Position numbers and translations under genes: made by a program
Source of the DNA: Streptomyces sp. 1-11
GTDB taxonomy: Bacteria > Actinomycetota > Actinomycetes > Streptomycetales > Streptomycetaceae
Direction: 5' to 3'
DNA length: 64,000 nucleotides
Assembly (NCBI RefSeq): GCF_007176755.1
Contig: NZ_BJTV01000001.1
Location: 186,001-250,000 of the forward strand
Shown: positions 1 to 8,195 of the stretch, piece by piece
Layout of the letters: every line of letters starts with the position of its first letter
Position numbering within the stretch: position 1 is the stretch's first letter
The notes under the pieces: generated by a model
Databases searched by the model: none
What the model was told of the DNA's origin: nothing
What the model saw: only the letters and a program-made list of their open reading frames with translations

Positions 1-857
1 GGCACTACGGGCGGTACGTGACCGCCGTCATCGCCATCGCGATCCTCGTCGCGATCATCTACGCGTTCAGCCAGGGCCAGATCAACTGGCACGCGGTACC
101 GGACTACTTCTTCGACGACCGGATCATGACCGGCGTCGGCAAGACCCTCCTGCTGACGGTCCTGTCGATGGTGATCGGCATCGTGGGCGGCATCGTCCTC
201 GCCGTGATGCGGCTGTCGAAGAACCCGGTGACCTCGTCGATCGCCTGGTTCTACATCTGGTTCTTCCGCGGCACCCCGGTCCTGGTCCAGCTCTTCCTCT
301 GGTTCAACCTCGGGCTGGTCTTCGAGTACATCAACCTGATGCCGTTCTACAAGGACTACTGGTCGAACTTCATGACGCCGCTGCTGACGGCGCTGCTCGG
401 CCTGGGTCTGAACGAGGCGGCGTACATGGCGGAGATCTGCCGGGCCGGCCTGCTCGCGGTGGACGAGGGCCAGACCGAGGCGGCGCACGCCCTCGGCATG
501 AGCCACAGCAAGACCCTGCGGCGGATCGTCATCCCGCAGGCGATGCGCGTGATCGTCCCGCCGACGGGCAACGAAGTGATCAACATGCTGAAGACGACCT
601 CGCTCGTGGCGGCCGTCCAGTATCCCGAGCTGTTCCGCTTCGCCCAGGACATCGGCCAGAACTCCGGCGCCCCGGTGGAGATGTACTTCCTCGCCGCGGC
701 CTGGTACCTGATCATGACCTCGGTGCTGAGCGTGGGCCAGTTCTACATCGAGCGCTACTACGCCCGCGGTTCCAGCCGCCAGCTGCCGGCGACACCATGG
801 CAGAAGGTCAGGGCGAACATGCTCTCCCTGGGCCGGCCGAAGGGAGGCATGGCATGA
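1..857 (+). CDS. Amino-acid ABC transporter permease (5' end outside window)
   Basis: Membrane subunit of a polar amino-acid importer of the HisM/GltK type. Several hydrophobic helices are visible. A conserved FRGTPVLVQ segment follows the second membrane span. An EAA-loop signature ([12 protein letters not shown] followed by EAAHALGMS) forms the docking site for the ATPase. The reading frame stays open to the first base, so the true start lies upstream; a GTG at 18 is only an internal possibility. The stop overlaps the ATG of the ATPase gene (ATGA), which implies translational coupling. The substrate-binding protein should lie upstream, outside the window. Confidence 0.9.
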   Translation, partial: HYGRYVTAVIAIAILVAIIYAFSQGQINWHAVPDYFFDDRIMTGVGKTLLLTVLSMVIGIVGGIVLAVMRLSKNPVTSSIAWFYIWFFRGTPVLVQLFLWFNLGLVFEYINLMPFYKDYWSNFMTPLLTALLGLGLNEAAYMAEICRAGLLAVDEGQTEAAHALGMSHSKTLRRIVIPQAMRVIVPPTGNEVINMLKTTSLVAAVQYPELFRFAQDIGQNSGAPVEMYFLAAAWYLIMTSVLSVGQFYIERYYARGSSRQLPATPWQKVRANMLSLGRPKGGMA

Positions 858-1657
858 CCGACAAGCTGAGCAAGAGCGACGCCGTCCCCGCGGGCACGGC
901 CCCGATGGTCAAGGCGGAGGGCGTTCACAAGTCCTTCGGCCACGTCGAGGTACTCAAGGGCATCGACCTGGAGGTCAAGCAGGGTGAGGTGTTCTGCCTC
1001 ATCGGCCCCTCCGGCTCCGGCAAGTCGACCTTCCTGAGGTGCATCAACCACCTAGAGAAGGTCAACGCGGGCCGTCTCTACGTGGACGGCGAGCTGGTCG
1101 GCTACCGCCAGAAGGGCGGGAAGCTGTACGAGCTCAAGGACAGCGAGGTCGCGCTCAAGCGCCGGGACATCGGCATGGTCTTCCAGCGCTTCAACCTGTT
1201 CCCGCACATGACGGCCGCCGAGAACGTCATCGAGGCGCCGGTCCAGGTCAAGGGCGTCGCCAAGGCCCAGGCCAAGGAGCGCGCGATGCAGCTCCTGGAG
1301 CGGGTGGGGCTCGCCGACAAGGCCGGGAACTACCCCTCGCAGCTCTCCGGCGGCCAGCAGCAGCGGGTGGCGATCGCCCGGGCCCTGGCCATGGACCCGA
1401 AGCTGATGCTGTTCGACGAGCCGACCTCGGCCCTCGACCCGGAGCTGGTCGGTGACGTCCTGGACGTCATGCGCGACCTCGCCGAGTCCGGCATGACGAT
1501 GGTCGTCGTCACCCACGAGATGGGCTTCGCCCGCGAGGTGGGCGACAGCCTGGTGTTCATGGACGGGGGCGTGGTGGTCGAATCCGGCCATCCCCGCGAC
1601 GTCCTGACCGATCCGCAGCACGAGCGGACCCAGTCGTTCCTGTCCAAGGTGCTCTGA
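854..1657 (+). CDS. Amino-acid ABC transporter ATP-binding protein
   Basis: Nucleotide-binding subunit (267 aa) that powers the preceding permease, of the GlnQ/HisP family. Visible motifs are Walker [10 protein letters not shown], the Q-loop region, signature [15 protein letters not shown], Walker [13 protein letters not shown] and the switch histidine in [10 protein letters not shown]. An insert after the Walker A region ([13 protein letters not shown]) is typical of one actinobacterial subgroup. ATG 854 is chosen because it overlaps the permease stop; a longer in-frame start at 797 would lie deep inside the permease. A strong hairpin follows the gene. Substrate specificity cannot be read from the sequence. 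Confidence 0.95.
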   Translation: MTDKLSKSDAVPAGTAPMVKAEGVHKSFGHVEVLKGIDLEVKQGEVFCLIGPSGSGKSTFLRCINHLEKVNAGRLYVDGELVGYRQKGGKLYELKDSEVALKRRDIGMVFQRFNLFPHMTAAENVIEAPVQVKGVAKAQAKERAMQLLERVGLADKAGNYPSQLSGGQQQRVAIARALAMDPKLMLFDEPTSALDPELVGDVLDVMRDLAESGMTMVVVTHEMGFAREVGDSLVFMDGGVVVESGHPRDVLTDPQHERTQSFLSKVL

Positions 1658-1679
1658 GCGCGCGCGGAACCTCACGGAG

Positions 1680-1712
1680 GAGGGGCGGTACGGACTTTCC
1701 GTACCGCCCCTC
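1680..1712. terminator. Bidirectional hairpin terminator
   Basis: A perfect inverted repeat with arms GAGGGGCGGTACGG and CCGTACCGCCCCTC around a 5-nt loop. It lies between the stops of the ABC ATPase (+) and the methyltransferase (-), so it can end both transcripts. As usual in Streptomyces there is no long U tract. Confidence 0.75.
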
Positions 1713-1732
1713 TCGCGTCGTCCGGCGCCGGC

Positions 1733-2497
1733 TCACTTCAGCGCGAGCAGCAGGGTGTCCGAGGGCGAGCACCACACCGGCCGCGCCTCCCCGAAGCCCT
1801 TCTCGCGCAGCACGCGCGCGTGCCAGGCCGGGGAGGGCGTGTCGCCGTCGGCGTGCTCGCCGTAGATCTCGAAGCGGCGGGCCGTCGGTCCGGCCAGGAC
1901 CGGGTCCTCGGCGGCCAGCCGCCACCACTCGGCCCAGTCCAGCGCGCCGTCCAGCCTGGCCTGATCCATGCGGGCGTGCCGCTGGGCGCGCTCGGCCGCG
2001 TTGATCCGCGGGGTGCTCTCGTCGATCATGTGGTCCGCGTTCATGAACACACCGCCGGCGCGCACCAGTTCCGCGAGCCGTCCATAGAGTGCCGCGAGGG
2101 GTTCGCTGTGCAGCCAGTGCAGGGCGGTGGCGGTCAGCACCGCGTCGTACGAGTCGTACGGCAGCAGTGCGGGCCAGTCGGGGTCCTTGAGGTCGGCGGC
2201 GACGAAGCGGACGCGGTCGTCGCCCGCGAAGGTGCCCCGGGCGATGGCGAGCAGGGCCGGGTCGAGGTCCACCCCGGTGCTGGTGGCCCCGGGGAATCGC
2301 GCCAGCAGCCGGGCGGTGATGCTGCCGGTGCCGCAGGCGAGGTCGAGCACGCGCGGCGCCGGGCCCACGAGCGCCTCGACCATGTCGAGCATGATCCGGA
2401 ACCGCTCCTCGCGGTCCGGCATGTACCACTCCTGCTGCCGGTCCCAGCTCTCCTGCCAGGCGGCCCAGTCGGTTCCGGTGCCCGTGCTGGTGGTCAT
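1733..2497 (-). CDS. Class I SAM-dependent methyltransferase
   Basis: A 254-aa protein with a Rossmann-type methyltransferase fold. Motif I is VLDLACGTGSITARLL near residue 50, followed by an acidic residue ending strand 2 (TGVDLDPALL) and a motif-II-like YDAVLTATALHWL. The overall pattern resembles trans-aconitate methyltransferase-like enzymes (methyltransferase 11/25 families). The substrate is not predictable. The gene is convergent with the ABC transporter and divergent from the CGNR regulator; the ATG at 2497 gives a standard N-terminus. Confidence 0.85.
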   Translation of the reverse strand: MTTSTGTGTDWAAWQESWDRQQEWYMPDREERFRIMLDMVEALVGPAPRVLDLACGTGSITARLLARFPGATSTGVDLDPALLAIARGTFAGDDRVRFVAADLKDPDWPALLPYDSYDAVLTATALHWLHSEPLAALYGRLAELVRAGGVFMNADHMIDESTPRINAAERAQRHARMDQARLDGALDWAEWWRLAAEDPVLAGPTARRFEIYGEHADGDTPSPAWHARVLREKGFGEARPVWCSPSDTLLLALK

Positions 2498-2597
2498 GGA
2501 AACCCCGTCTCCCCTCGCACGCGTAATACCCTGGATGCACGACCGGCTGTTACCCGACCGCAGACCCGACCATAGAGCGCCTCCGTAAGGACTACAA

Positions 2598-3227
2598 GTG
2601 GAACTGGCCTATTACTCGGATTACGCCGTACGCCTCGTCAACAGCGAGGAGCCGGTCCGCGGCAAGGACTCCCTGACCTCCGTGGAGGCCGTGCGCGACC
2701 TCTTCGGCGTCAACGCCTCGGCGGCCCGCCGCGCCACCGACGCCGACGTCACCCGCTTCCGCTCGGTGCGCTCCCGGCTGCGCTCGGTCTTCGAGGCGGC
2801 CGACCAGGGCGACGAGACCCTCGCCGTCGACCTCCTGAACTCACTGCTGCTGGAGTTCCCGGTCAGCCCGCAGATCTCCGGCCACGACCACCGCGACGAG
2901 GACGGCCGCCCGCTGTGGCACATGCATCTGGCCGACCACCCCTCCAACGCGACCGCCGGCTACGCGGCCATCGCGGCGATGGGCCTCGCCTTCCACCTGA
3001 CCGAGTACGGCGTCGACCGGCTGGGCCTGTGCGAGGCGGCCCCGTGCCGCAACGCCTACCTCGACACGTCCACCAACCGCTCCCGGCGCTACTGCTCCGA
3101 CCGCTGCGCGACACGTGCGAACGTGGCCGCCTACCGGGCCCGCAAACGCCTGGAGGCCGACCGGTCGGTGAACAGCGGCCTCGCCGCGGAGAACACCCAG
3201 CGCGCGAGCGCCAGCGGCGAACGCTGA
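2598..3227 (+). CDS. CGNR zinc-finger (ABATE domain) putative regulator
   Basis: A 209-aa protein with an N-terminal stress-sensing-type ABATE domain and a C-terminal CGNR zinc finger. The cysteines sit in CEAAPC and CSDRC, followed by the variant CATR in place of CGNR and an Arg-rich tail (AAYRARKR). The family is thought to be DNA-binding. GTG 2598 is preceded by AAGGA at 2587-2591. Its last 97 bases overlap the 3' end of the convergent sodX, an unusually long overlap for coding DNA. Confidence 0.85.
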   Translation: MELAYYSDYAVRLVNSEEPVRGKDSLTSVEAVRDLFGVNASAARRATDADVTRFRSVRSRLRSVFEAADQGDETLAVDLLNSLLLEFPVSPQISGHDHRDEDGRPLWHMHLADHPSNATAGYAAIAAMGLAFHLTEYGVDRLGLCEAAPCRNAYLDTSTNRSRRYCSDRCATRANVAAYRARKRLEADRSVNSGLAAENTQRASASGER

Positions 3228-3565
3228 CCCGGCCGCAGCGGCCGGTACCGCAGCAACGCCCTGCCCAGGACCAGTTCGTCGGGCACCACCCCGTAGTCGG
3301 TGCTGTCGCCACCGGCGTAAGGGTTGTCGGCGAGCACCCACCAGCCGCCCTCGCGCCGCTCCACGGCACGTTTGACGACGAGCAGGTCCTGCTGGAAGGG
3401 GTGCCTCAGCACCACGACGTTCCCCGGCCTGACCACGGCCCCGTACCGCAGCAGCAGCCGGTCCCCGTGACGCAGCGTGGGCACCATGGACGGACCCGTC
3501 ACCTCGGCCAGCCCGAAGGGCGCCCCGGCTCTCCCCCGCTCGCTCTCCTGCGACAGCTCCGGCAT
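3131..3565 (-). CDS. sodX: Nickel-type superoxide dismutase maturation protease
   Basis: A 144-aa S26/S24-type signal-peptidase-like enzyme thought to remove the short propeptide of nickel superoxide dismutase so that the mature N-terminal His can bind Ni. The catalytic Ser lies in TGPSMVPTLRHGD and the general-base Lys in VVKRAVER, with the family landmark LADN following. There is no membrane anchor, unlike type I signal peptidases. A GGGGAGG ribosome site precedes the ATG. The gene is divergent from its substrate gene sodN, the classic Streptomyces arrangement. Its 3' end overlaps the convergent CGNR gene. Confidence 0.92.
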   Translation of the reverse strand: MPELSQESERGRAGAPFGLAEVTGPSMVPTLRHGDRLLLRYGAVVRPGNVVVLRHPFQQDLLVVKRAVERREGGWWVLADNPYAGGDSTDYGVVPDELVLGRALLRYRPLRPGQRSPLALARWVFSAARPLFTDRSASRRLRAR

Positions 3566-3709
3566 CCCGGTACCTCCCCGGTCCGTTCCTCCACCAGTCC
3601 CAGTGTGACCCTGGACTTTTGTCCTAAGCCCTAGGGGGCACTCACGAAAACAGGTCCCTCAGGGAGTAATGTCGCACCTGAGAAGACGATCACGAGGAAG
3701 GAATGCTCC

Positions 3710-4105
3710 ATGCTTTCCCGCCTGTTTGCCCCCAAGGTCAAGGTCAGCGCGCACTGCGACCTGCCCTGCGGTGTGTACGACCCGGCCCAGGCCCGCATCG
3801 AGGCGGAGTCGGTGAAGGCCGTCCAGGAAAAGATGGCCGGCAACGACGACCCGCACTTCCAGACGCGTGCCACCGTCATCAAGGAGCAGCGCGCCGAGCT
3901 GGCGAAGCACCACGTCTCCGTGCTGTGGAGCGACTACTTCAAGCCCCCGCACTTCGAGAAGTACCCGGAGCTGCACCAGCTGGTCAACGACACCCTGAAG
4001 GCCCTCTCGGCCGCCAAGGCGTCCACCGACCCGGCGACGGGCCAGAAGGCGCTGGACTACATCGCGCAGATCGACAAGATCTTCTGGGAGACCAAGAAGG
4101 CCTGA
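3710..4105 (+). CDS. sodN: Nickel superoxide dismutase
   Basis: A 131-aa precursor of the cytoplasmic NiSOD, which converts superoxide to oxygen and hydrogen peroxide. A 14-residue leader (MLSRLFAPKVKVSA) precedes the Ni-hook HCDLPCGVYD. His15, Cys16 and Cys20 become His1, Cys2 and Cys6 of the mature enzyme. The ribosome site AGGAAGGA lies just upstream. In S. coelicolor sodN mRNA is stable only with nickel, because a small RNA from the sodF transcript pairs with its 5' region when Nur does not repress sodF. The relevant target here would lie around 3640-3710 but cannot be verified without the sodF sequence. Confidence 0.98.
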   Translation: MLSRLFAPKVKVSAHCDLPCGVYDPAQARIEAESVKAVQEKMAGNDDPHFQTRATVIKEQRAELAKHHVSVLWSDYFKPPHFEKYPELHQLVNDTLKALSAAKASTDPATGQKALDYIAQIDKIFWETKKA

Positions 4106-4318
4106 TCTTCGGTCATGCCACTTGACCTGCGATTTCTTCGATCGCCTGGTCTATCTGTCCGCACCCGGTCCGCAGGCCGCCGAGCACGGCGTCCGTGACG
4201 GCCCGGGTGCGGTCTTCTTCCCCCGGCCGGAGGAGAACGCGGCGGCCAGGAGTGAGGGCCGCGAGCCCGTCGCCCTGGCTCGGGCAGTGAGCCCGGCGGC
4301 GACCTCGGGGATCGGCGG

Positions 4319-4417
4319 TCAGTCCCCGCGTCGTGACCGCACCACGAACAGCACGGTCAGCGGACCGATGATCATGCCCACGATCGCACACACCACGATG
4401 ACGGTGACGATGCTCAT
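4319..4417 (-). CDS. Small single-span membrane protein (32 aa)
   Basis: A 32-residue ORF, MSIVTVIVVCAIVGMIIG and onward, ending in VVRSRRGD. It is one hydrophobic helix of about 25 residues followed by a positively charged tail, which suggests an N-out/C-in membrane peptide. A GGGGGA ribosome site lies 6 nt before the ATG. It fills most of the 370-bp gap between sodN and the acetyltransferase gene. No homologue is recalled by name; such miniproteins are common in Streptomyces and are often missed by gene callers. Confidence 0.55.
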   Translation of the reverse strand: MSIVTVIVVCAIVGMIIGPLTVLFVVRSRRGD

Positions 4418-4473
4418 CAAGTTCCCCCAAGGCAGTGCGTCGTTGAGGTGTCAGTAGGTTTCCCCGGCGCTGC

Positions 4474-5010
4474 TCAGCTACCGGCTCCGCCGGGCCGGCG
4501 CACCATGGAGACGTCGACCAGGTCCTCGGCCTCCACGACGAAGCCGTGGCGCTCGTAGAGCCGGCGGGCGGCGCTGCCCTGCAGGACCTTCAGGGCGACC
4601 GTCCTGCCCTGCGCGTCGGCGCGCTCCAGCACGCTCCGCAGTACGGCGGAACCCAGCCCGCGGCCCTGGTGGTGCGGGGCGAGGTAGAAGTGCTCCAGCC
4701 ACCGCCTGTCCCCGGCGGGCCGGACCGTGACGCATCCGGCGAAGTCGCCGCCGCTCATGACGACCGACGTGTACCGGGTGGAGAAGGAGTCCCGCAGCCG
4801 CTGCCGGACGCGGTGCTCGTCGTAGCGTCCGAGGCGTTCGAGGTCCGCGCGCATGACCGCGGCCCGCAGCTCGGCGATCGTCTCGACGTCCGCGGTCGTC
4901 GCGGACCGCAGCGACCAGTCCGCGGCGCACGCCGGCGCCTGCGCGTCCACCACGTCCGCCGTGTCCGCCGTCCCCGTCCCTCGCCCGCTCGCCGTCGTCC
5001 CGGTGTTCAT
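4474..5010 (-). CDS. GNAT-family N-acetyltransferase
   Basis: A 178-aa acetyl-CoA-dependent acyltransferase. The acetyl-CoA binding motif A is HHQGRGLGSAVLRSVLE near residue 120, followed by a motif-B-like ALKVLQGSAARRLYERHGFV. The first ~35 residues (Gly/Thr/Ala rich) look disordered. ATG 5010 is preferred over longer forms because it fits a divergent arrangement with the AraC gene starting at 5050. The substrate is unknown. Confidence 0.85.
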   Translation of the reverse strand: MNTGTTASGRGTGTADTADVVDAQAPACAADWSLRSATTADVETIAELRAAVMRADLERLGRYDEHRVRQRLRDSFSTRYTSVVMSGGDFAGCVTVRPAGDRRWLEHFYLAPHHQGRGLGSAVLRSVLERADAQGRTVALKVLQGSAARRLYERHGFVVEAEDLVDVSMVRRPGGAGS

Positions 5011-5049
5011 GGCTGGAGTATCGCAGCCGCCCCGTGCCAAGCTGTCGGT

Positions 5050-5448
5050 GTGAGCCTGGAGGACCTGGTACGGCTGCGGCGGGTGCGCGACCGCATGGAC
5101 CGTGAGTACGCCGAGCCGCTCGACATGGCCGAACTGGCCCGCGGCGCGCACATGTCACCCGGCCACTTCCAGCGCAGCTTCCGCAAGGCGTACGGGGAGA
5201 CGCCGTACAGCTATCTGATGACCCGCCGGGTCGAGCGGGCCAAGGCGCTGCTGCGGCGCGGCGATCTGACGGTGACCGAGGTGTGCTTCGCCGTGGGCTG
5301 CACCTCCCTCGGCTCCTTCAGCTCCCGGTTCACCGAGCTGGTCGGCCGGACGCCGAGCGCCTACCGGGCCGGCTCCCACGAGGAGAGCGCGGTGATCCCG
5401 TCCTGTGTGGCTCGCTCGTTCACCAGGCCGCGGCGCCGTCCGTACTGA
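5050..5448 (+). CDS. Short AraC-family transcriptional regulator
   Basis: A 132-aa protein made almost entirely of the two helix-turn-helix motifs of the AraC/XylS DNA-binding domain (PLDMAELARGAHMSPGHFQRSF and VTEVCFAVGCTSLGSFSSRF). There is no ligand-binding domain. GTG 5050 gives the earliest sensible N-terminus, 39 bp from the divergent GNAT gene. The VOC gene begins 51 bp downstream on the same strand. Similar AraC-VOC pairs occur in actinobacteria and the regulator may control the VOC gene; this is inference. Confidence 0.85.
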   Translation: MSLEDLVRLRRVRDRMDREYAEPLDMAELARGAHMSPGHFQRSFRKAYGETPYSYLMTRRVERAKALLRRGDLTVTEVCFAVGCTSLGSFSSRFTELVGRTPSAYRAGSHEESAVIPSCVARSFTRPRRRPY

Positions 5449-5499
5449 TCCGCACCGGAGTTCCGGGCACGGCGGTCCGGCTGCGCCTAGCGTGAGGTC

Positions 5500-5928
5500 A
5501 TGGACCTGAAACTCAAGCAGTGCTTCATCGCCGTGGACGACCACGACAAGGCGCTCCACTTCTACTGCGACCTGCTCGGCATGGAGGTCCGCAACGACGT
5601 GGCCTTCGAGGGGATGCGGTGGGTCACCGTCGGCTCACCCCTGCAGCCGGACGTGGAGATCGTGCTGGAGCCGCCGGGCGCCAGCCCGGACATCTCCCGG
5701 GCCGACAAGCAGGCGATCGCCGAACTGCTCGCCAAGGGGCTGCTGCGCGGCGTCATCTTCACCACCACCGACTGCGACGCGCTCTACGAGCGGGTCCGGG
5801 AGGCCGGCGGGGACGTGCTGCAGGAGCCGACGGACCAGCCCTACGGGGTGCGGGACTGCGCGTTCCGCGACCCGGCCGGGAACATGCTGCGGTTCCTCCA
5901 GCGCCCCGCGGACCCGGACGCGAACTGA
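5500..5928 (+). CDS. VOC-superfamily (glyoxalase-like) protein
   Basis: A 142-aa protein with the paired beta-alpha-beta-beta-beta fold of the vicinal oxygen chelate superfamily. The first half carries the DHDKALHFYCDLLGMEVRND signature and the second half ends with the typical FRDPAGNMLRFLQ strand. Members include glyoxalases, dioxygenases and antibiotic-binding proteins; the exact reaction is not readable. It is probably co-transcribed with the preceding AraC regulator. Confidence 0.85.
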   Translation: MDLKLKQCFIAVDDHDKALHFYCDLLGMEVRNDVAFEGMRWVTVGSPLQPDVEIVLEPPGASPDISRADKQAIAELLAKGLLRGVIFTTTDCDALYERVREAGGDVLQEPTDQPYGVRDCAFRDPAGNMLRFLQRPADPDAN

Positions 5929-5979
5929 AGCCACCCGCCCGGGCATCGGCCCGGGTCGGCGGCTGTCAGGGCGCCGTGG

Positions 5980-6312
5980 TCAGCTCCATGGCTCCACATC
6001 CACCACGGCGCGGACCGGGACGGGCCCGTACACGTGCGGGAACTCCTCGCCGTCCGGCGGCATGGCCTCGTACCTCACCGGCACGCCGAGCAGCGCGGGG
6101 TCCACGACCAGCACGACCAGCTCGTCCGGGCCCTCGTACCCGCCGTACAGGAGGGCCGCGATGCGCGGGAGCTGCTCACGGGTGGAGAAGTGGACGAACC
6201 CCTCCTCCTGGAGGGTGCGGCCGCGGGTGGACACCTCGTAGGCGCCGCGGGCGCGGGCCTCCTCCCACAGCGAGCGCTCGGTGATGTGGACGATGTGCGG
6301 AAGCTTCGGCAT
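5980..6312 (-). CDS. DUF952 family protein
   Basis: A 110-aa cytoplasmic protein of the DUF952 family, recognisable from IVHITERSLWEEARARGAY near the N-terminus, EEGFVHFSTREQLPRIA in the middle and the C-terminal FPHVYGPVPVRAVV. The fold is distantly related to glutathione S-transferase-like or ADP-ribosyl-binding proteins, and no reaction is established. It is convergent with the VOC gene. Confidence 0.85.
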   Translation of the reverse strand: MPKLPHIVHITERSLWEEARARGAYEVSTRGRTLQEEGFVHFSTREQLPRIAALLYGGYEGPDELVVLVVDPALLGVPVRYEAMPPDGEEFPHVYGPVPVRAVVDVEPWS

Positions 6313-6407
6313 GCGGCCACGCTACGGCCCCGGCCGGGCCCCGCGCACCGGTGCCGAGCGGCCACCCCCGGCGGCCGTCCGGCCCGCCGGGCCGTGGGGC
6401 CCGCGGC

Positions 6408-6638
6408 TCAGGGCTGCCGGCCGGTGGTACCGCCGGGCGGTGAGGGCGCGCTCGCGGTGTCCGGGGTGGCCGTGGCCGTGGACCCGGGCTCGGCGTGGCG
6501 CACGTGGGCCGCGCAGTCGGCGTTGCGGCACGGGCCCGGGCCCCACTTCGGCACCCAGGCGCCCAGCGTCTTGTACCGGCCGACGACCGTGTCGACGGGC
6601 TGTCCGCAGACGGGACAGACGTGGTTCTCGCTGTCCAT
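6408..6638 (-). CDS. Small zinc-ribbon protein (76 aa)
   Basis: A 76-aa ORF beginning MDSENHVCPVCGQPVDTVVG. A CPVC knuckle and a second pair (CRNADC) suggest one zinc ribbon over residues 8-42. The C-terminal ~30 residues are low-complexity Ser/Thr/Pro/Gly. ATG 6638 is selected because the zinc-binding segment follows directly; longer upstream readings are compositionally poor. The function is unknown. Confidence 0.6.
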   Translation of the reverse strand: MDSENHVCPVCGQPVDTVVGRYKTLGAWVPKWGPGPCRNADCAAHVRHAEPGSTATATPDTASAPSPPGGTTGRQP

Positions 6639-6664
6639 GTCCTCAGGGTAGGGCGGACGGGGGC

Positions 6665-7249
6665 TCAGCGCTCCCTGCGGTACGTCCGCACGACCGCCCC
6701 GTTGCCGAAGGTGCGCACCGAGTCGAGGGCGAACTGAGTGATCCGCAGGCCGGTGCCGAACATCGGCATGCCGGTGCCGTAGACGATCGGGTAGCTCTTG
6801 ATCACGAGTTCGTCGATCTCGTCGAGCAGGGCTCCGGCGAGCCGCGAACCTCCGCACAGGTAGATGTCCAGGCCCCCTTGCTCCGCCTTCAGTTCACGGA
6901 CGCGGCCGGTCACGTCGTCGGCGATGACCTCGACGTTCGGGTCGGGCGAGGCGCCGAGGGTGCGCGAGGCGACGAACTCGCGCAGATGGGCGTAGGGACT
7001 GGTGATGCCCTCCTTCAGTGCCAGCTCGTAGCTGCCGCGCCCCTGGACGACCGTGTCGAACCGCCGGTTCTCCAGGTGGTCGAAGCCGAACCGCGCCCGG
7101 GCGTGGGTGGGCAGGGTCTCCGGGAACTCCGTCCTGAGGAAGCCGAGGTATTCCTCGTCCATGAAGCGGAGCAGCGCGGAGGCATCGCCCTGTTCGTCGC
7201 CGATGAAGCCATCGAGCGAGCAGGCGATGAAGTACGTGAGCTTTCGCAA
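6665..7249 (-). CDS. RibD C-terminal/DHFR-like reductase family protein
   Basis: A 194-aa protein of the dihydrofolate-reductase-like RibD_C family. It opens with RKLTYFIACSLDGFIG, contains the NADPH-binding-like DIYLCGGSRLAGALLDEIDEL, and ends with a short strand. A TTG start at 7249 is chosen because the homologous domain begins two residues later and an AGAG ribosome site precedes it; an upstream ATG at 7291 adds only 14 unconserved residues. It is divergent from a TetR gene that may repress it. Confidence 0.8.
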   Translation of the reverse strand: MRKLTYFIACSLDGFIGDEQGDASALLRFMDEEYLGFLRTEFPETLPTHARARFGFDHLENRRFDTVVQGRGSYELALKEGITSPYAHLREFVASRTLGASPDPNVEVIADDVTGRVRELKAEQGGLDIYLCGGSRLAGALLDEIDELVIKSYPIVYGTGMPMFGTGLRITQFALDSVRTFGNGAVVRTYRRER

Positions 7250-7283
7250 GCGGATCTCTTTTCGTAGGCTGCGCGGCGGCGGG

Positions 7284-7334
7284 ATGACCACTACGCTTGT
7301 CGTGGTTCATTTTTAGTACTCCGGTTGTAGTGGT
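7284..7334. promoter_or_regulatory. Repeated GTGGT half-sites between reductase and TetR genes
   Basis: Within the divergent promoter region ACCACTAC (7287-7294) and GTAGTGGT (7327-7334) form a perfect inverted repeat. A third related half-site GTGGTTCAT lies at 7312-7320 and nearly matches the inverse of ATGACCAC at 7284-7291. The arrangement suits a TetR operator acting on both genes. It is an inference from symmetry alone. Confidence 0.35.
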
Positions 7335-7392
7335 TGCAAGGTCTTTCCGGGACGGGTTCCGTTCCGGGGCGAAGTGGGAGAAGAGGTTCCGC

Positions 7393-7983
7393 ATGGCGGG
7401 CAATCCGGAACGGCGCGCTGCGCTGGTGGACGCGGGCATCGCCGTCCTGGCTCGGGAGGGCGCGCGCGGGCTGACGTTCCGCGCCGTGGATGGCGAGGCG
7501 GGCGTGCCCACCGGTACCGCCTCGAACTACTTCACCGGCCGCGACGACCTGCTCCGCCAGATCGACGCCCGGCTGCACGTGCGGCTCGCGCCGGACCCCG
7601 GGCCGCTGGCCGAGTTGCTGCGCGGGCCCCGCGACCGGGGCCTGGTCACCGCTCTGATGCGGGACCTGATGGGCCGCGCGCTCCGTGACCGCACCGGCTA
7701 CCTGGCCCTGTTCGAGATGCGACTGGAGGCCACCCGGCGCCCCGAGCTGCGGACCTCCTTCACCGCGTCGCTGCGCGGGGACCTGGAGCAGGGCATGGAG
7801 TTCCACCGCTCGGCCGGCCTGCCCGGCGGCGACGAGACCGTCGCCGTCCTCTACCTGGCCATGCTCGGTCTGATCCTGGAGCACCTGACCCTCCCCGGCG
7901 TCCTGGACGGGGCCCTGGAGGGCGTGAGCGTGCCGGAGGGCATGGTCGAGCGGATCGTGGCGACGGTCGTACCGGAGGTGTAG
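7393..7983 (+). CDS. TetR/AcrR-family transcriptional regulator
   Basis: A 196-aa repressor-type protein. The N-terminal helix-turn-helix reads RRAALVDAGIAVLAREGARG, then LTFRAVDGEAGVPTGTASNYFTGRDDLL; the C-terminal all-helical domain would bind an unknown ligand. ATG 7393 gives a normal-length TetR N-terminus. The divergent position next to the reductase gene, with symmetric half-sites between them, suggests that it regulates itself and that gene. Confidence 0.88.
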   Translation: MAGNPERRAALVDAGIAVLAREGARGLTFRAVDGEAGVPTGTASNYFTGRDDLLRQIDARLHVRLAPDPGPLAELLRGPRDRGLVTALMRDLMGRALRDRTGYLALFEMRLEATRRPELRTSFTASLRGDLEQGMEFHRSAGLPGGDETVAVLYLAMLGLILEHLTLPGVLDGALEGVSVPEGMVERIVATVVPEV

Positions 7984-8030
7984 CCCCCCGGGAGAGCGGC
8001 TCATTCACGCGGAAGCGGGAGGCCGCCGCT

Positions 8031-8085
8031 CACGGTGAAGCGGCGGGTCCCGCGCACGGTGGAGCGGCGGGTCCCGCGCACGGTG
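8031..8085. repeat. 24-bp tandem repeat, about 2.3 copies
   Basis: Two consecutive 24-bp units at 8031-8054 and 8055-8078 differ by one base, beginning CACGGTGRAGCGGCGGG. A partial third copy follows. They lie in the 210-bp spacer between the convergent TetR and polyprenyl synthetase genes. They are probably a slippage product with no coding role. Confidence 0.7.
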
Positions 8086-8195
8086 GGGGTGCGCGGGGCC
8101 CGCCCGGGCCGGAACCCCGGTGACCGTGCGGGGTCAGGAGCCGCACGGTCCCGGTGGTTCCGGGGTCCTCGGCCGGCCGTCGGACGACGGACGGC

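Noticed and set aside
4113..4430. 105-residue minus-strand ORF after sodN
   Set aside because: His/Arg/Gly-rich without a ribosome site; the 32-residue ORF in another frame is better supported.
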